A stretch of 64,000 bases of DNA, from the NCBI GenBank assembly GCA_037179385.1, contig CM074185.1, forward strand, positions 7,187,371 to 7,251,370, read 5' to 3'. Source of the stretch: Holothuria scabra (Eukaryota; Echinodermata; Holothuroidea; Aspidochirotida; Holothuriidae). The position numbers and the translations under genes were made by a program. The notes below the pieces were generated by a model. The model was given only the letters and a program-made list of their open reading frames with translations, searched no databases and was not told the origin of the DNA. Each line of letters opens with the position of its first letter. Position 1 is the first letter of the stretch. Shown here one piece after another: positions 49,501 through 60,455 of the stretch.

Positions 49501-50823
49501 TTACAACAAGGGAAACCGGGATAGGCATAGGCATGACCAAAGAGTTGAGTCCCACTAAGATGGCACTGGGTTTTGTTTGGGATGGCCAAATAATTACAAA
49601 AAAATATTTTGGTGGTTTTTCACCTGAATCAGATGACTTTGTGATTTTAAACAAAAATATCCCACAAGATATTCTTCAAACTCTGTCTCGGCTCAAGATA
49701 TCTCACTTTAAAGTTTTTGTTTTTGTTAAAAATACCTCTGCTTTTCAAAAAGCAGCAGAAAGTTATGTAATTTTGGCAAATTGCCTCAGATTCTTTTTGT
49801 TTTTCTTTATAATTGAACGTCCTCTTTGTCCTTTAATTTGATACCGTTTGAATGTTTGCATATTGTTTCCTTTAGATTTAGCATTACCCTTCACTGTACG
49901 TAGGATACAACCAACAATGTTGCCCAATATTGCCTGCAGATGCATCAAAATTATATACTAAATTGAACGCAATGCAGCCAAATTAATGTGCCTCGACGAC
50001 TTCACATATTCCCCATGATGCGCCCAGACCTCAAGAAAATATTGCAGTAGTTTAAAAATTTGTATCTTCCGAACGCGATATGCTATTGAAATGCAGTTTT
50101 CACTCCCTGAAAGAGAAATTTTTTTTATGCATATTCTGAAGTTAATGAATTCTATCTCTGTCTAGAATATGCCTTTTAAAAAAATGAACGTATTTTGCAT
50201 TAGTTACATACTTCATTAGGCCTATTTGTCGCAGGTTAACTTCTGTCTTTGATATTTCATTTGAGATTGTTATACTGGTTACCCGTTAAATGCGAAAATA
50301 TTTTGTCAATTTATAGGCTCCAGAAGTTTGATTAAACTGCGTGACAAAGAGCAAAATGTTGTAAACAGTGCAAAAAGTGACCAGAACTGAATTGTTATCA
50401 TTATAACTGCGTAATTGCGTACAAACATGCGAAATGTACTGTGCCCTTGTACATTCATAGGAAAATGCCAAACCAGTTAGCAATTTCATGATCGGTACCA
50501 TACGGTCCATGTGTTGTGTGTTGTATAGGCTCCATGCGATCGACCCGCTATGTGTGCAGTGTATAATTCAAGGTACCGACTGGTTCACCATAATGCACGT
50601 TGCACAGTGACGTTTGAGGCCATTCCATAATACGTAAAAACGGCTGCAAACCTAAACATCATTGCACATTATTAACCACATGTGTGCACATACGCAGGCT
50701 ACATCCGACTTCTGCACCTGCCACAAAATAATTTGACTTAAGCAGTTTGTATCGCCCAGTTCGGCCCACGATCGTTCATCTTTGACTGATAGCATCTATC
50801 TACCATTTTGAAACTATATATGT
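49501..50823 (-). other. Intron of the PIAS-type gene, no exon seen
   Basis: AT-rich. Open frames on both strands at 49533-49841 are overlapping and unsupported by splice borders. Confidence 0.4.
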
Positions 50824-51623
50824 CAGTGTTGTAATCGAGTCACCAGTTTTCAAACATTTAAGTGACTCGAGTCGAGTCATTGACTCGAGTCACTCATGGC
50901 GTCCGGTAGGGGGGGGGGCAAGGGGGGCACTTGCCCCCCCCCATGGAAAATCAAACTTGTGAAAAAATTAATTAAAAATTTAAATAAAAAAATTAAAAAC
51001 AAATCATCAAAATATCTTCACTCACAGCGTCATTTTCTACTCGTGAAATATGCGGACATTTGACCACGAATAGCAAAAGAGAGGATGGTATGCTGAATAG
51101 TGAAATCGAAATTTGGGGAACATCATTCGTGACATCTATTGGAAATTTGTTATTGTAAAAACTATGCCAAAATTGTACTGGTTTTCAGGTATGTAGTGTG
51201 CATATGGCATCCGACTATTGATGAATGCGTTGGCTTGGTTTGGTCCCATGCTGATCTCAAGTGGCGACGCGTGGATGTAAATAGGATATACAAGGTGAAT
51301 ATGGGGGGGGGGGGGAGGGGGTATAATTCATAATTGGGTAACGGATCCTATAGAGGCTGTTTGACAGCGTAAGTTTTTATCGTGCATAGGCGTGCGAGGC
51401 CGTGAGAGAGAGGCAGATTTCCCTTCAACAATTTTTTACATTGAAATTCTAAAAATCTAAAGATTCAATCATCCATGAATGACCTTGCCCCCCCCTTGTA
51501 AAAATTTCTGCGGACGCCCATGGAGTCACTGTACTATTTCAAGGTGGAAATTACTCCTGAATTATATTGAGTCACTATCATTTTGAGAGGAAGTGACTCG
51601 AGTCGTGACTTGTTACAACACTG
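50824..51623. mobile_element. hAT-like MITE (CAGTGTTGTAA ends) split by a second element
   Basis: CAGTGTTGTAATCGAGTCAC at 50824 is mirrored by GAGTCGTGACTTGTTACAAC and ACTG ending at 51623. The flanks are ATATATGT on the left and CTATATGT on the right, an 8-bp duplication with one change. CAGTG ends with 8-bp duplications are typical of hAT transposons. It is interrupted by 50895-51522. Confidence 0.65.
50895..51522. mobile_element. Second hAT-like element nested in the first
   Basis: GAGTCACT occurs at 50887-50894 and again at 51523-51530, an 8-bp target duplication. The ends CATGGCGTCCG and CGGACGCCCATG are inverted. Inside are a G9/C10 tract near the left edge (GGCAAGGGGGGCACTTGCCC), another G run at 51303-51315 and a C run near the right edge. 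No transposase seen. Confidence 0.75.
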
Positions 51624-51870
51624 CTATATGTGAGTCACTATTATGATCTCTGTGTCAGTCGCGAAAACTTTTAAAATGCCGTCACTCCAATTTGCACATA
51701 CATAAGCCTAATGGGGAATCGAAATCAAAATTTTAAAGGAATGACCTACACGAATGAATGTCAGAATTATGAAGTCGAAGTATTTGAACCTTTAAACCCC
51801 TCTTCAGAGCCACAAAATACCACCGTATGCTGTACACATTGTAATGAACTTTGCAACTAATGCAACTTAC

Positions 51871-51936
51871 CCATCGATATATATGGAGACCGACTTCACC
51901 CCACAAATCGGACAAGGCCATTTGGACGCACTCAAC
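51871..51936 (-). CDS. PIAS-type SUMO E3 ligase, second half of SP-RING
   Basis: A 66-nt minus-strand exon, acceptor TTTTCACAG and donor GTAAGT. It reads LSASKWPCPICGVKSVSIYI then D and a split glycine. W-x-CPxC is the last zinc-binding pair of the SP-RING, followed by the IDG start of the next helix. Phase 2 entry from 53789-53951 completes an arginine; phase 2 exit fits 48716. Without this exon the RING cannot fold, so its presence in frame supports a working gene. Confidence 0.85.
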
Positions 51937-52335
51937 CTGTGAAAACAATACGCATTTTACCTGATGATAAATTTTCTACACTCATTTAAAGGAAGGGTTT
52001 ATTTCCCCAGCCTTAAACCACGCGCAGCTTACGTCATTCTCAGGTCCCTTCTTTGCAGTTGCAACCCCTAATTTGTCAGAGTCATTGAATATTTTCAATA
52101 TGACACAAAATTACAAAAAGTTACGCCTTAAAATACCCATAACATTTTTTTTTTTGCAAGTGACGAGACTTGATTTTAGTGACCCAGACCTAGTAAAGTC
52201 GTCTCATAATTTTAGTTCCAGCTTAAGATTTCTTCCTTCTTGTATGGTGAGACCAGTTTCAAGCAAGACTTTGGTAAACTGTTTGACACGTCTATAAATC
52301 GCACAAAAATAAAGGGATACACTAAGATTACCGTG

Positions 52336-52850
52336 AGTTAGTTAGTTGGATGATGCTTTACGGACCGCTCAGTTTCTAGCCAATTGGTTTAAAGGGACGA
52401 TCTTCTCACCCCAAACTACACTTCTAGTATAGGGTAACAGAAACTCTCAATTGGCTCAGCTTTTTGATTGACTGCCAATTCAAACAATGCAGAGTACCAA
52501 AACTTTTATTACACAGCACAAACTGTTCTGATGGTGTTTTGATTATACACATTGAGCTTTCTTCATTCACCCTGAAGCAATAAAATGAGATTGTGTCTGG
52601 ATAAGGGTGAATTTCAGACAATTGTGGAAAGGGCTTAATTAAGAAGGTTAGGAGAATTGATACTGTTTGGGATGAGAAACTTGGGCCTTTAAGTCGTGAC
52701 GTCGATGGCATTTTCTTCCAGTTTTGGCTGACTGGCTTGTTTTCCCTACTGCATGTTTTGATGAGCACCAAGCGCACTGCACTGGTAGTAGGTTCTATTT
52801 TAAAGTCTTAGACATAACCCAGCCAAGAGTTGAGCTCCAGACCAGTAGCA
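52336..52850 (-). repeat. tRNA-derived SINE split by a TTAA MITE
   Basis: GTTAGTTAG and TTTCTAGCCAATTGGTTTAA lie left of 52393, and TTAAGTCGTGACG, GTTTTGGCTGACTGGCTTGT and GTAGGTTCTATTTTAAAGTC right of 52688. Together they give the same inverted SINE as at 9270 and 57190. Confidence 0.75.
52389..52692 (-). mobile_element. TTAA-type MITE, copy 3, nested in a SINE
   Basis: TTAA at 52389-52392 and 52689-52692 flanks an inverted-orientation copy of the family. The uninterrupted SINE text (ATTGGTTCAAGTCGAG at 9318 onward) shows one four-base target was duplicated. Confidence 0.85.
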
Positions 52851-52851
52851 T

Positions 52852-53010
52852 GGACAAGATTGTGTCGTGGGAGATGGAGGGGTGGAGCTTCACATGAGGG
52901 AAAGGTCTAAGGGGAGGGAGAAAAACGGATATTTGGGATGTTTTATGCAATTATTTATTTAAAGTTTGGGTCATGTGGGGGGGGGGGGGTTCAACTCTCA
53001 CCCACGCCAT
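52852..53010. mobile_element. G-rich small element, relative of 37800-37982
   Basis: TCACATGAGGGAAAGGTCTA and AAGTTTGGGTCATGTGGGGG match the 37.8 kb element. It contains a run of 13 or more G. Ends are unclear. Confidence 0.5.
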
Positions 53011-53277
53011 TGCTTCAGACCTTCCGGATGCCTGGCCAAGACATAATGATGGCAGCTGCCTGAATCAGAGGCGTCGTGCCCACCGGGGTCTAGGGGTTGT
53101 GGATACCAACTGAGGAAAGGGAAGCGATTTAGAAGGTTTGGTTGTTTGTTGTTCTGTGGGGGATATAAAGGAGAGGGGCATCCCTCACCTTTACAAAATT
53201 TTGGGTTTTCTTTAGGAGGACGGATGATCGAGACGAAAAAATGTGCTAATTTTGAAACGTTTTGAAGTAGCCTACAT

Positions 53278-53593
53278 TTAAAGGCCCAGTTCTCTCACCC
53301 CAAACAGTACCAATGCTCCTAACCTTCTTACTGAAGCACCTCCCACAATTGTGTGAAATTCATCCTCATCCAGACACAATCTCAGTTTATTGCTTCAGCT
53401 GTTCAGGATGAGTAGAGAAAAACTCAATCTATATAATCAAAACACGCTCAGTACCGTTCATGCTGTGTAATATAAGCACTATTGGCACTCTGCATTGTTT
53501 GAATTAGCTGCCAATCAAAGAGCTGAGTTAATTGAGAATTTTGGTACCCGAGTACCAAAATTATAGTTTGGGGTGAGACGTTTGTCTCTTTAA
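53278..53593. mobile_element. TTAA-type MITE, copy 4
   Basis: TTAA at 53278-53281, then AGGCCCAGTTCTCTCACCCC; right end AGTTTGGGGTGAGACGTTTG, then TTAA at 53590-53593. It contains a local palindrome TTTTGGTACCCGAGTACCAA near the right end. Confidence 0.85.
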
Positions 53594-53788
53594 ACATGAA
53601 TGACGATGAATCGGTCCCGTTGCTCTGCCAGACTTGGCAGATAGCTCAGAACACTTTCGACGGAATGTTTTCCCACCGACTAGCCGATCTTTCCCCTGAC
53701 TAGTTCCAGAGGTGTTTGCAATGGATCAGTGCCCCATTGCATACACTACTGCTTAGAGTAATTTTATCCAAAGAATAATGTTTATTAC

Positions 53789-53951
53789 CTGGACTTTTGG
53801 AAGAAAGCTGAGGCATCAAAACACTGAATGTGTTGACAATGGTTGGTTCTGCAGGGAACATCAATTCGTTTATGGGTGTACACACATGTGAGAGGAACTT
53901 GGATGAAGTCAACGGACAAGCTATCGTTCATATCCTTAAAAATCGTTGAAA
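53789..53951 (-). CDS. PIAS-type SUMO E3 ligase, first half of SP-RING
   Basis: A 163-nt minus-strand exon, acceptor CTCTCCTCCAG and donor GTAATA. Seen: DMNDSLSVDFIQVPLTCVYT then HKRIDVPCRTNHCQHIQCFD and ASAFFQKS. This matches the PIAS segment VSLxCPxxxxRxxxPCRxxxCxHxQCFD, with the zinc ligands of PCR, CxH and QCFD all present. SP-RING E3s bring the SUMO-loaded E2 (Ubc9) to nuclear substrates. The exon is out of frame with none of its neighbours: it joins to 51871-51936 in phase. The SAP and PINIT domains expected upstream were not identified. Confidence 0.88.
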
Positions 53952-54620
53952 CTGGAGGAGAGGATTGTAAAGTTTTAGAATTAATTTTTTGTAACATTTA
54001 ATCTTTATGTGATGTCGACGAAAATGTGCCGACGGATCTACCATCTTACAAAATGACATATCGTGACGTCACAAAAAAAGACCTTGTCGCCGATTCTCCC
54101 ACCTGTGACTGAATGGATATAGAGGATTCCAATCAGAGCTGCGTGTATAGTGACTGTAGGTAGCCATAAGTGGGGTCCATCAGCCTTAAACCGTCTTGAT
54201 TTACTGTCTACATAAATTTCAAACCCTCATATTCAGCGAAATTTAGGGAGCCAAGGTACATTTTAGTGTACACCATCCGTGATACAGCTAAGCAAGGAAA
54301 TTGAAAAAATAAAAGGGGGCAGACCCCAGTTATGGCGGACTGAAATCAGAACCTTCACTTGCTGTCCGGATTCGTCTGTAGACGGTTATATTTGAAATAA
54401 TGGAGCCTAGCAACCAGAGGATTCGAATATCAATCCCCGACCGAACCTTATCGGGTCAAATTTAGTTGTGGTTTTCACTCAAGAGCAAGTAATGAGTTGT
54501 ATTCCATAGACGATATAGCCTTCTGTAACGTTCGTTGATGCTGAGCGTCCCCAAACAACTAACCTCTGGGACCTGATGTTTGTACTTTAATGACGTCATT
54601 TTTAAAGCAAACTCCGTACC
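53952..54620 (-). other. Intron of the PIAS-type gene
   Basis: No further exon recognised. A phase-compatible small exon candidate lies much further upstream at 59572-59606. Confidence 0.4.
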
Positions 54621-54734
54621 TGGGGGCCGTTCCACAAAGAGTTGCGCACAATCTTAAGTTTGATTCACCATACTTAAGCCAACAGTAAATCATACTTAAG
54701 ATCGTGCGTAACTCTTTGTGGAACGGGCCCCTGG
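54621..54734. mobile_element. 111-bp palindromic MITE, single copy
   Basis: GGGGGCCGTTCCACAAAGAG to CTCTTTGTGGAACGGGCCCC, a near-perfect inverted repeat. Same family as 14702-15147 and 44369-44478. Confidence 0.9.
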
Positions 54735-55170
54735 ACTTCGTATGCTCATGGAGTAGATTTGCATACGTATGTATCTGATTGTGTGCCGAAGCCAGTTGTC
54801 TGTATTTGTTGGCGTATATTGCGAGACAGACGCTTGCCTTAATTTGAGGGCGTAGTTTTTCCTTTGTGCATATGCATGATGTCTGCTAGAGAATTTTTAA
54901 ATGTAGCCTACATGATGACGAAATAAAGTGCATAAGACATTTTTCACAACTTAGAAATGTATTCCAAGAAATTTAACCTGACATTAGATATTAAAATCCT
55001 CTTTCCACTTTTAGTGAATTGCGTATGAAATGTTTTTCAGGAACAATTCATACATGAAGAAAAAATTGTTCAATTTCATTATTCCATGGTAAGTCGGTCG
55101 GCTTTGAGATATAAGTACCTGTAATTTCCGACAGTTGGTACCTTTTGGTTAACACAGTAGGGTAGTGCGA

Positions 55171-55327
55171 CCCTCGACTTGAATTTTCTTTTGGGACGTT
55201 TGGGACGTTTAGCTCCTTCAGGGAGCAGGACTCCTCCGGGAGTAAATGTTTGGTTTTCGCCCCTTGGCTCTTCGCCAGAGAGTCGAGGGGACTTTTAGAA
55301 AAAAGCCCTCGACTTGAATTTTCTTTT
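55171..55327 (+). mobile_element. 5'-truncated hairpin retroposon with 22-bp target duplication
   Basis: CCCTCGACTTGAATTTTCTT plus TT occurs at 55171-55192 and 55306-55327. Between them is a 113-bp insert GGGACGTTTGGGACGTTTAG, three stem-loops (GCTCC/GGAGC, ACTCC/GGAGT, CCCCT..AGGGG) and the end GGGGACTTTTAGAAAAAA. It lacks the 5' half seen at 20943. The layout is that of a retroposed RNA 3' end. Confidence 0.85.
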
Positions 55328-55641
55328 CTTAGGACAACAATTAATTGAAAATCGGCTTTCAAAATTTCTAAATTTTATTTCAAAATTATGGTCAGAGTAA
55401 GAATGAAGGATTGGAACTGGGAATATTTGGTCATTTCTTTCAGTCAGGTGGTGGCAGCCATACAAGACAAGGCTTGTTCGAAAAATCTCTAATTTTGAAA
55501 TTATCGTTGTGACCTACTTTGACTTCTTGCTTCTGTTTCTAGGAAGCTGATTGGCCAATTGGCAATAAGTTGGATCAATTGGATTTGACATGCCATTATA
55601 CAAAAAAAAAAAAAAAAAATACTCGTCCTCGGCCGCGGGGC

Positions 55642-55790
55642 GATGCTCACTGTAAAACAAGAAACTTCCTAACTGGCTAACGATAGCCCCAATCCCTAAA
55701 CTAGTAATCCCTAACCCTTACAAAGAATACGATTGATACAAAACATTGGCATGAACCAATCAAGAAACACCTTGTTCAACAGTGCGCATC
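55642..55790. mobile_element. Short inverted-repeat MITE, copy 2
   Basis: GATGCTCACTGTAAAACAAG at the left is mirrored by CTTGTTCAACAGTGCGCATC. The interior matches 5897-6040. Confidence 0.75.
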
Positions 55791-55880
55791 TACCCCGGCC
55801 CCGGACCGAGTGGGAAGCCCTTGTGCCTTCTCTACCAAGACTTTGTCTTGTTTTAGGTGCCTTAGACGCCAGAAGGTGTT

Positions 55881-56044
55881 CCCTTTGGCATAATTACTTT
55901 TTTCTAAAAGTGCCCTCGACTCTCTGGCGAAGAGCCAAGGGGCGAAAACCAAACATTTACTCCCGGAGGAGGTCTGCTCCCTTAAGGAGCTAAACTTCCT
56001 GACTGGCTGAATAGAACAGAAGCCACACCCTTTGGCATAGTTAC
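55881..56044 (-). mobile_element. 5'-truncated hairpin retroposon, minus, with 17-bp target duplication
   Basis: CCCTTTGGCATAATTAC at 55881-55897 and CCCTTTGGCATAGTTAC at 56028-56044 differ by one base. The insert 56027-55898, read on the minus strand, starts TGTGGCTTCTGTTCTATTCA and ends ACTTTTAGAAAAAA. Relative to 20943 it lacks about 20 nt at the 5' end and an internal segment after CAGCCAGTC. Confidence 0.85.
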
Positions 56045-57189
56045 GAACTGAGCAAAAGTTAAGAAATTTAAATGCTTTCACATAGTTTATGATGTGGTGC
56101 ATCAGTTTCCCCAAACTGTACAGCGTTGTGAAATGTTGTGGTTAAAATGTTCCAACAAAGGGTACAAAGAAAATGGCTCGGACGCTATCCAACAATTCAG
56201 TCTAAATCATAAACCCATGTAATAGCTACATCTCTTCAAAATACTATGTGCAAGAAGACCCATGGACGTTGCAGCATTTGAAATGTTGAAAGGTTTGGGT
56301 GAACAAATTATTCTTGAGCAACAAACAACTGAATTTTTATCTGTGGGAAACTTATTTCTTGAAAAGAAGGCTACCATACTGCCTTATTTGTGATAATCTA
56401 TCAACCTGTATCAATAAATATTAGCTTCAGAAGGATGAATTTTTCTTGCAAAACAAACGCAATATTTCCCTTTACAAAGCAAATCATTTAAAATAAATGA
56501 AATTATTCATGCGGGCGACCGACTTCTCATGGAAATTGTGGATATCTAAGACTAGGGTGATTTAATGTACTCAGTTAGTATCTACTAGATCTGCATGACA
56601 GACAACGAAAATTACAAGGTAAATTTTCATTTTTGTACCCTAACTAATCCAGGTTGGCTTGATGACGGGGTTGTGAGTCTAGATCAGATACTGAAGTAGC
56701 CTCAACAAATATTGGTAAAAAATATAACAAATGTTCTTCACTACCAATAATGAGACAGGTGTTTTGCTGCAAAGAGCCCTTAGACGCCCGCTAGAGTATG
56801 AAGTAGTGATTGGAAGTCTAAAGCTTTATTACTGAACGGTTTCTAATAGCTCAGTGGCAAAACGCTCCGGTACCTGTAAATAAACAACACGTCGATTTGA
56901 GGTTTCGAGAGAATATTTTAAGTGACCTATTTCCTCTCATGTCCCTACCACTATTTACGTTATTTTGATTTTTAAGGCACATGCGGCCTTAGATACGACG
57001 CACGTAAAAATGGTTGGCTCATTTTCACTATTTAATGTTTAGAAAAACTTAAATTCGTCATTACAATGAAAACCAAGAATTCATTTTAGGTGATATACCT
57101 TTAAGTTATTCATATAATAATGCCCTCAAGTGACTAACAAGTATCAGGGCCCCTAAGTCAAATTATACTGGTTGGAGGTCCTGATTTGA
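56045..57189. other. No gene recognised
   Basis: AT-rich sequence between repeats; no exon or RNA gene noticed. Confidence 0.5.
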
Positions 57190-57440
57190 TTAGTTAGTTA
57201 GTTAGATAGAGTTTTACGGGCCAGTTTCCAAACTATTGGCTCAAGTCGAGGCAACCGCGGTCTTTTTTTCCAGCATGGCTCACTGACTGCTTTCCCTTTT
57301 CCATTGCTTATGCGGAGCATCACTCACAACGGCAGTAGGTTCCGTTTTTAGAGTCTTTGATATGGCTCGACCTGGGAAGCGAACCCGGGCCTTCGGAGAG
57401 GGAATCGGATGCTCTTACCGTTAGACCAAACACTGGGTAC
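57190..57440 (-). repeat. tRNA-derived SINE with clear A and B boxes, inverted
   Basis: The complementary strand of about 57430-57370 reads TGGTCTAACGGTAAGAGCAT (A box) and CCCGGGTTCGCTTCCC (B box), then CAAAGACTCTAAAAACGGAA. It ends in the (GTTA)n-type tail near 57196-57210. Confidence 0.85.
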
Positions 57441-57674
57441 CCCGATTTGATTAATCAATGACCACTGCTGCATGAAGCACGAGGAGGAAAGATCCCATGG
57501 AACAGCTTCGTGTAATGTACGAAAACGTTAGTTTGAAAGAAATTTTGAAACGGGATATTTAAAAAGATCAAGAAATGAGACGCCACAATCTCTACTCACC
57601 AAAATGTTTCGTTTGATGGTTATAAATCGGGACTTCCTCCCCCTACAGAGAGAAAAAAGAACAAAAGCGTTGTG

Positions 57675-58101
57675 TATGCCACTGACTTCCTGTATACATG
57701 GATTATGGACATGGCATGTAACGCGTATGTCGTATGCGAAGATTGTCACCACCGACTGAGACAAGAAAGCCTCCGGCGGGCCAAGACGGCCGCCGTGAAG
57801 CTATAAATTGTATGATTTGACGACGACTCTGTAATATTTTAAACAAAAAACAAACTTGAATGGGAAACAATATCATATTCCCGCAATAAGGGTAATGATT
57901 TTGACCTTACCTTACATTATTTCGAAGATATTTCAAGTTTCTTGCAAAATCTCGTGAATTGAACCACTTGAGCAAGTCCAAACTTTCACACAAAAAACCA
58001 TAGCAGACGGTCATCTTGCTTCGCCTTTTCTCACACGTGCGATAGCGACAATCTAGCGTGCAGCATGCTCTGTCCATGTATAGAAAGTCCGTGGGGTATG
58101 C
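57675..58101. mobile_element. MITE with CCCACGGACTTTCTATACATG ends, copy 2
   Basis: TATGC at 57675-57679 and 58097-58101 is a 5-bp direct repeat. The ends CACTGACTTCCTGTATACAT and CATGTATAGAAAGTCCGTGG are inverted. The interior segment CATACCA..GTGTGAAAGTTTGGAC and a GTAAGGTC donor-like site match 10553-10926, so the open frame here on the minus strand (58122-57907) is repeat sequence, not a host exon. Confidence 0.75.
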
Positions 58102-59571
58102 TCCCCTAATTAGCAAACTCATGATGCCATCTAAGGTTTACTGGAAAAGTTCCTGGCCAAGCCATAATTGTTCCAAGCAGTTTGAGAATGGCCAAATCAT
58201 GCCAGATGGTCGAAACAACTTTTCGGTAATAGGCCACATCTTTAATACGAAATGATAGATTTTTGACAGTGTTTGTGTAATTCTGACATATAATGGTGGT
58301 CGTTGCGTTTACATATGTAAACCTAGTCTGAAATTCACTGCAATAACCATGATTTTGAAACAAATTTAAAATCAACTTGACCATTCACGCTGGCACTCTT
58401 GGAGAAATGTTAGATTCCCGGTCATATCTTTCCTTAGCAATCGTTATATGTTTGACCTTTGATCTAATGTATTTGAACGTTTTTAATTATAAACACTTAT
58501 CACATTGAAATGACTTATTTCGGGGCCAATTCTGCGTCTGCCCTTTTCAAATGGTTGTCAACATCCAGATTCTTCTCAGCAAACATTTTTCAGGTGAATT
58601 AGATCAAAACAAAATTTTTTAAGTTAATTTTTTATAAAGTCTTTGCCTACTTTTTAAAGGATATATGCCGGAGCTTCATGCAATTTATTTGGCAACAACG
58701 GCTCAATCTCACAAATTTGTTTTTTAATTTCTCTTCCAAGTATATTTTATGATTTTTCAGGACTTTTATATCGCATATTCTAAGCAATCAAATGACTTAA
58801 AGGAAAATTTCAAATTTCAAGAGTAAAGTGTTGTCACGTGTTCCCCCAGAGGCGCTCATGAAATAGGGTAGAAACATACACTAATCCGGATTGGAGTGAC
58901 TGCACTTTCCCTTTAACCGAGTTTAATCCACATGTTTCGATGACTCGATTGAATCGTACCTGTGTCCGATTCCTCACCGGACGGATACGAAAATATCCAG
59001 TTCCGTTGTCGGAAAACTATTCGATTCCGACTTTTGCCACATCTGTTTCAGGGCACCACTGGGCAAGGTGCACCTGTATTTGCCCAGTGTTTTTTGCGTG
59101 TTGTTGCCTTCGGGCGTGGTGTAGCCTTCGCGCGTTGGGAGTGGCCTTCGGGCATTGAGGTTGGCCTCCTTCGGGCGTTGGGAGCGGCCTTTGGGCACTG
59201 GGTGATCTCTGGGCGTTGGGAGTTGCCTTTGGTCTTAATTTGTGGTTGTTGGTTTATGTTGTTTTGGGAACTGGTATATGGTTTGTGTCGCAGGGTGGTT
59301 TTTGCTCTCCGACTCGGCGGTTGTGCCAGGGGTGGTGGATAAGAGGTGTAACAAAGACTTTTTCGTTTCGTTTGTCGTTTGTAGATAGGATTTATTGTTT
59401 TTGTAATCCGACTTATTTTGTTTGTGAGTTTGGTTTGGTCTATGATCGTGTCCGTTTCAAAGCACTTTAAAGAAAACTAGTATATACATTTTTTTTGGGG
59501 GGGGGGAGGGGGTGGAGGGGGGTGGAGGGATCGAGGGACTGCTGTTGTCCTTAAACAAATATACAACTTAC
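58102..59571. other. No confident gene
   Basis: AT-rich to 58900; then a GC-richer stretch (59080-59240) with repeated TTCGGGCGTTGGGAG phrases, a short degenerate tandem repeat. A G run follows at 59500-59508. Confidence 0.4.
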
Positions 59572-59606
59572 CGATATTGTCATCATTTTCGCCAAACGTG
59601 ACTTCA
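59572..59606 (-). CDS. Possible micro-exon of the PIAS-type gene
   Basis: 35 nt between CTTCCTTAG and GTAAGT on the minus strand, encoding EVTFGENDDNI between split codons. Its exit phase (one base, g) fits the entry of 53789-53951 (tt), giving a valine. Splice sites are strong but so short a peptide cannot be assigned to PIAS by sequence. Confidence 0.35.
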
Positions 59607-60455
59607 CTAAGGAAGGAAAAGAAAGGAAGAAAGAAAAAGACAATGACATATATCTTAGAATCATGTCCAGTTCAAAAATCCGAAACTTAATTTTTACACC
59701 ACTTTTTGACAAACAATTTCAGGGCATGTTTCTCCTTCTCCTTTAGCTATTATGATAGTTGAAAAGTTTTATAAACAAATATTTCAAAATATGGAGATTG
59801 CATTGAAGGAAATGTTTGTATTCGTTAAAAAATAGGATTTCTTGTGAGGAAATTTGAAAAGGGGAACTGCAGATCGTTGGGGTTAATGTTTTCTTTCGCC
59901 TACGGAATGAGCCTGGTGTTTGACGAAGTTTAAAATTTTGCCTAAACTTTGTTGCTCCTTTAGTTCAAGAGGGCTCATATTGGAGAAAATTCGGAATTTA
60001 AAAAATCTGATTGGTTTCACAGACATTTTTGCAAACTCAGGAATTTGTCATGGAGGAAGGAGGGAGAGGAAGGCGGTTGAAGCAATAAACAGATTCTCAG
60101 CGCTCTTCGTCACCGTAAAAAGAAAAGTTAGGCCAAAATACCTCCCATGTATCGCTTGACTTGCGGGACCTATTCATAGTATAGCATGTCAACAATAAAT
60201 AAAGAGGAGGACACTTCGCAGCATTGGATACGCGCCCTGGAAAATGTCTGAACTTTTCATTTTTCAGAGCTAAGGGGAGTTGCCACTGTAGGCTACGCTA
60301 CTAAAACCACTATTAAATGTCCCGTGGGTATGACGTTCGCCGCAATTTTGTGTACAAAACTGATTATGTTCCACATGGTGAAAGCACGCAGCTCCCTTTC
60401 ATATGTAGGCCTTCTGTTGCTGTGTTTAGGTGTAACGTACTGTTCATACCAACTA
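59607..60455. other. No gene recognised
   Basis: AT-rich; no exon or repeat identified. Confidence 0.45.

Noticed and set aside
55048..55362. 104-codon minus-strand frame
   Set aside because: Runs through the hairpin retroposon and its duplicated flanks; no independent protein signal.
57907..58122. 71-codon minus-strand frame ending at a GTAAGG donor
   Set aside because: Lies inside a MITE and is matched by the copy at 10553-10926, so it is repeat sequence.
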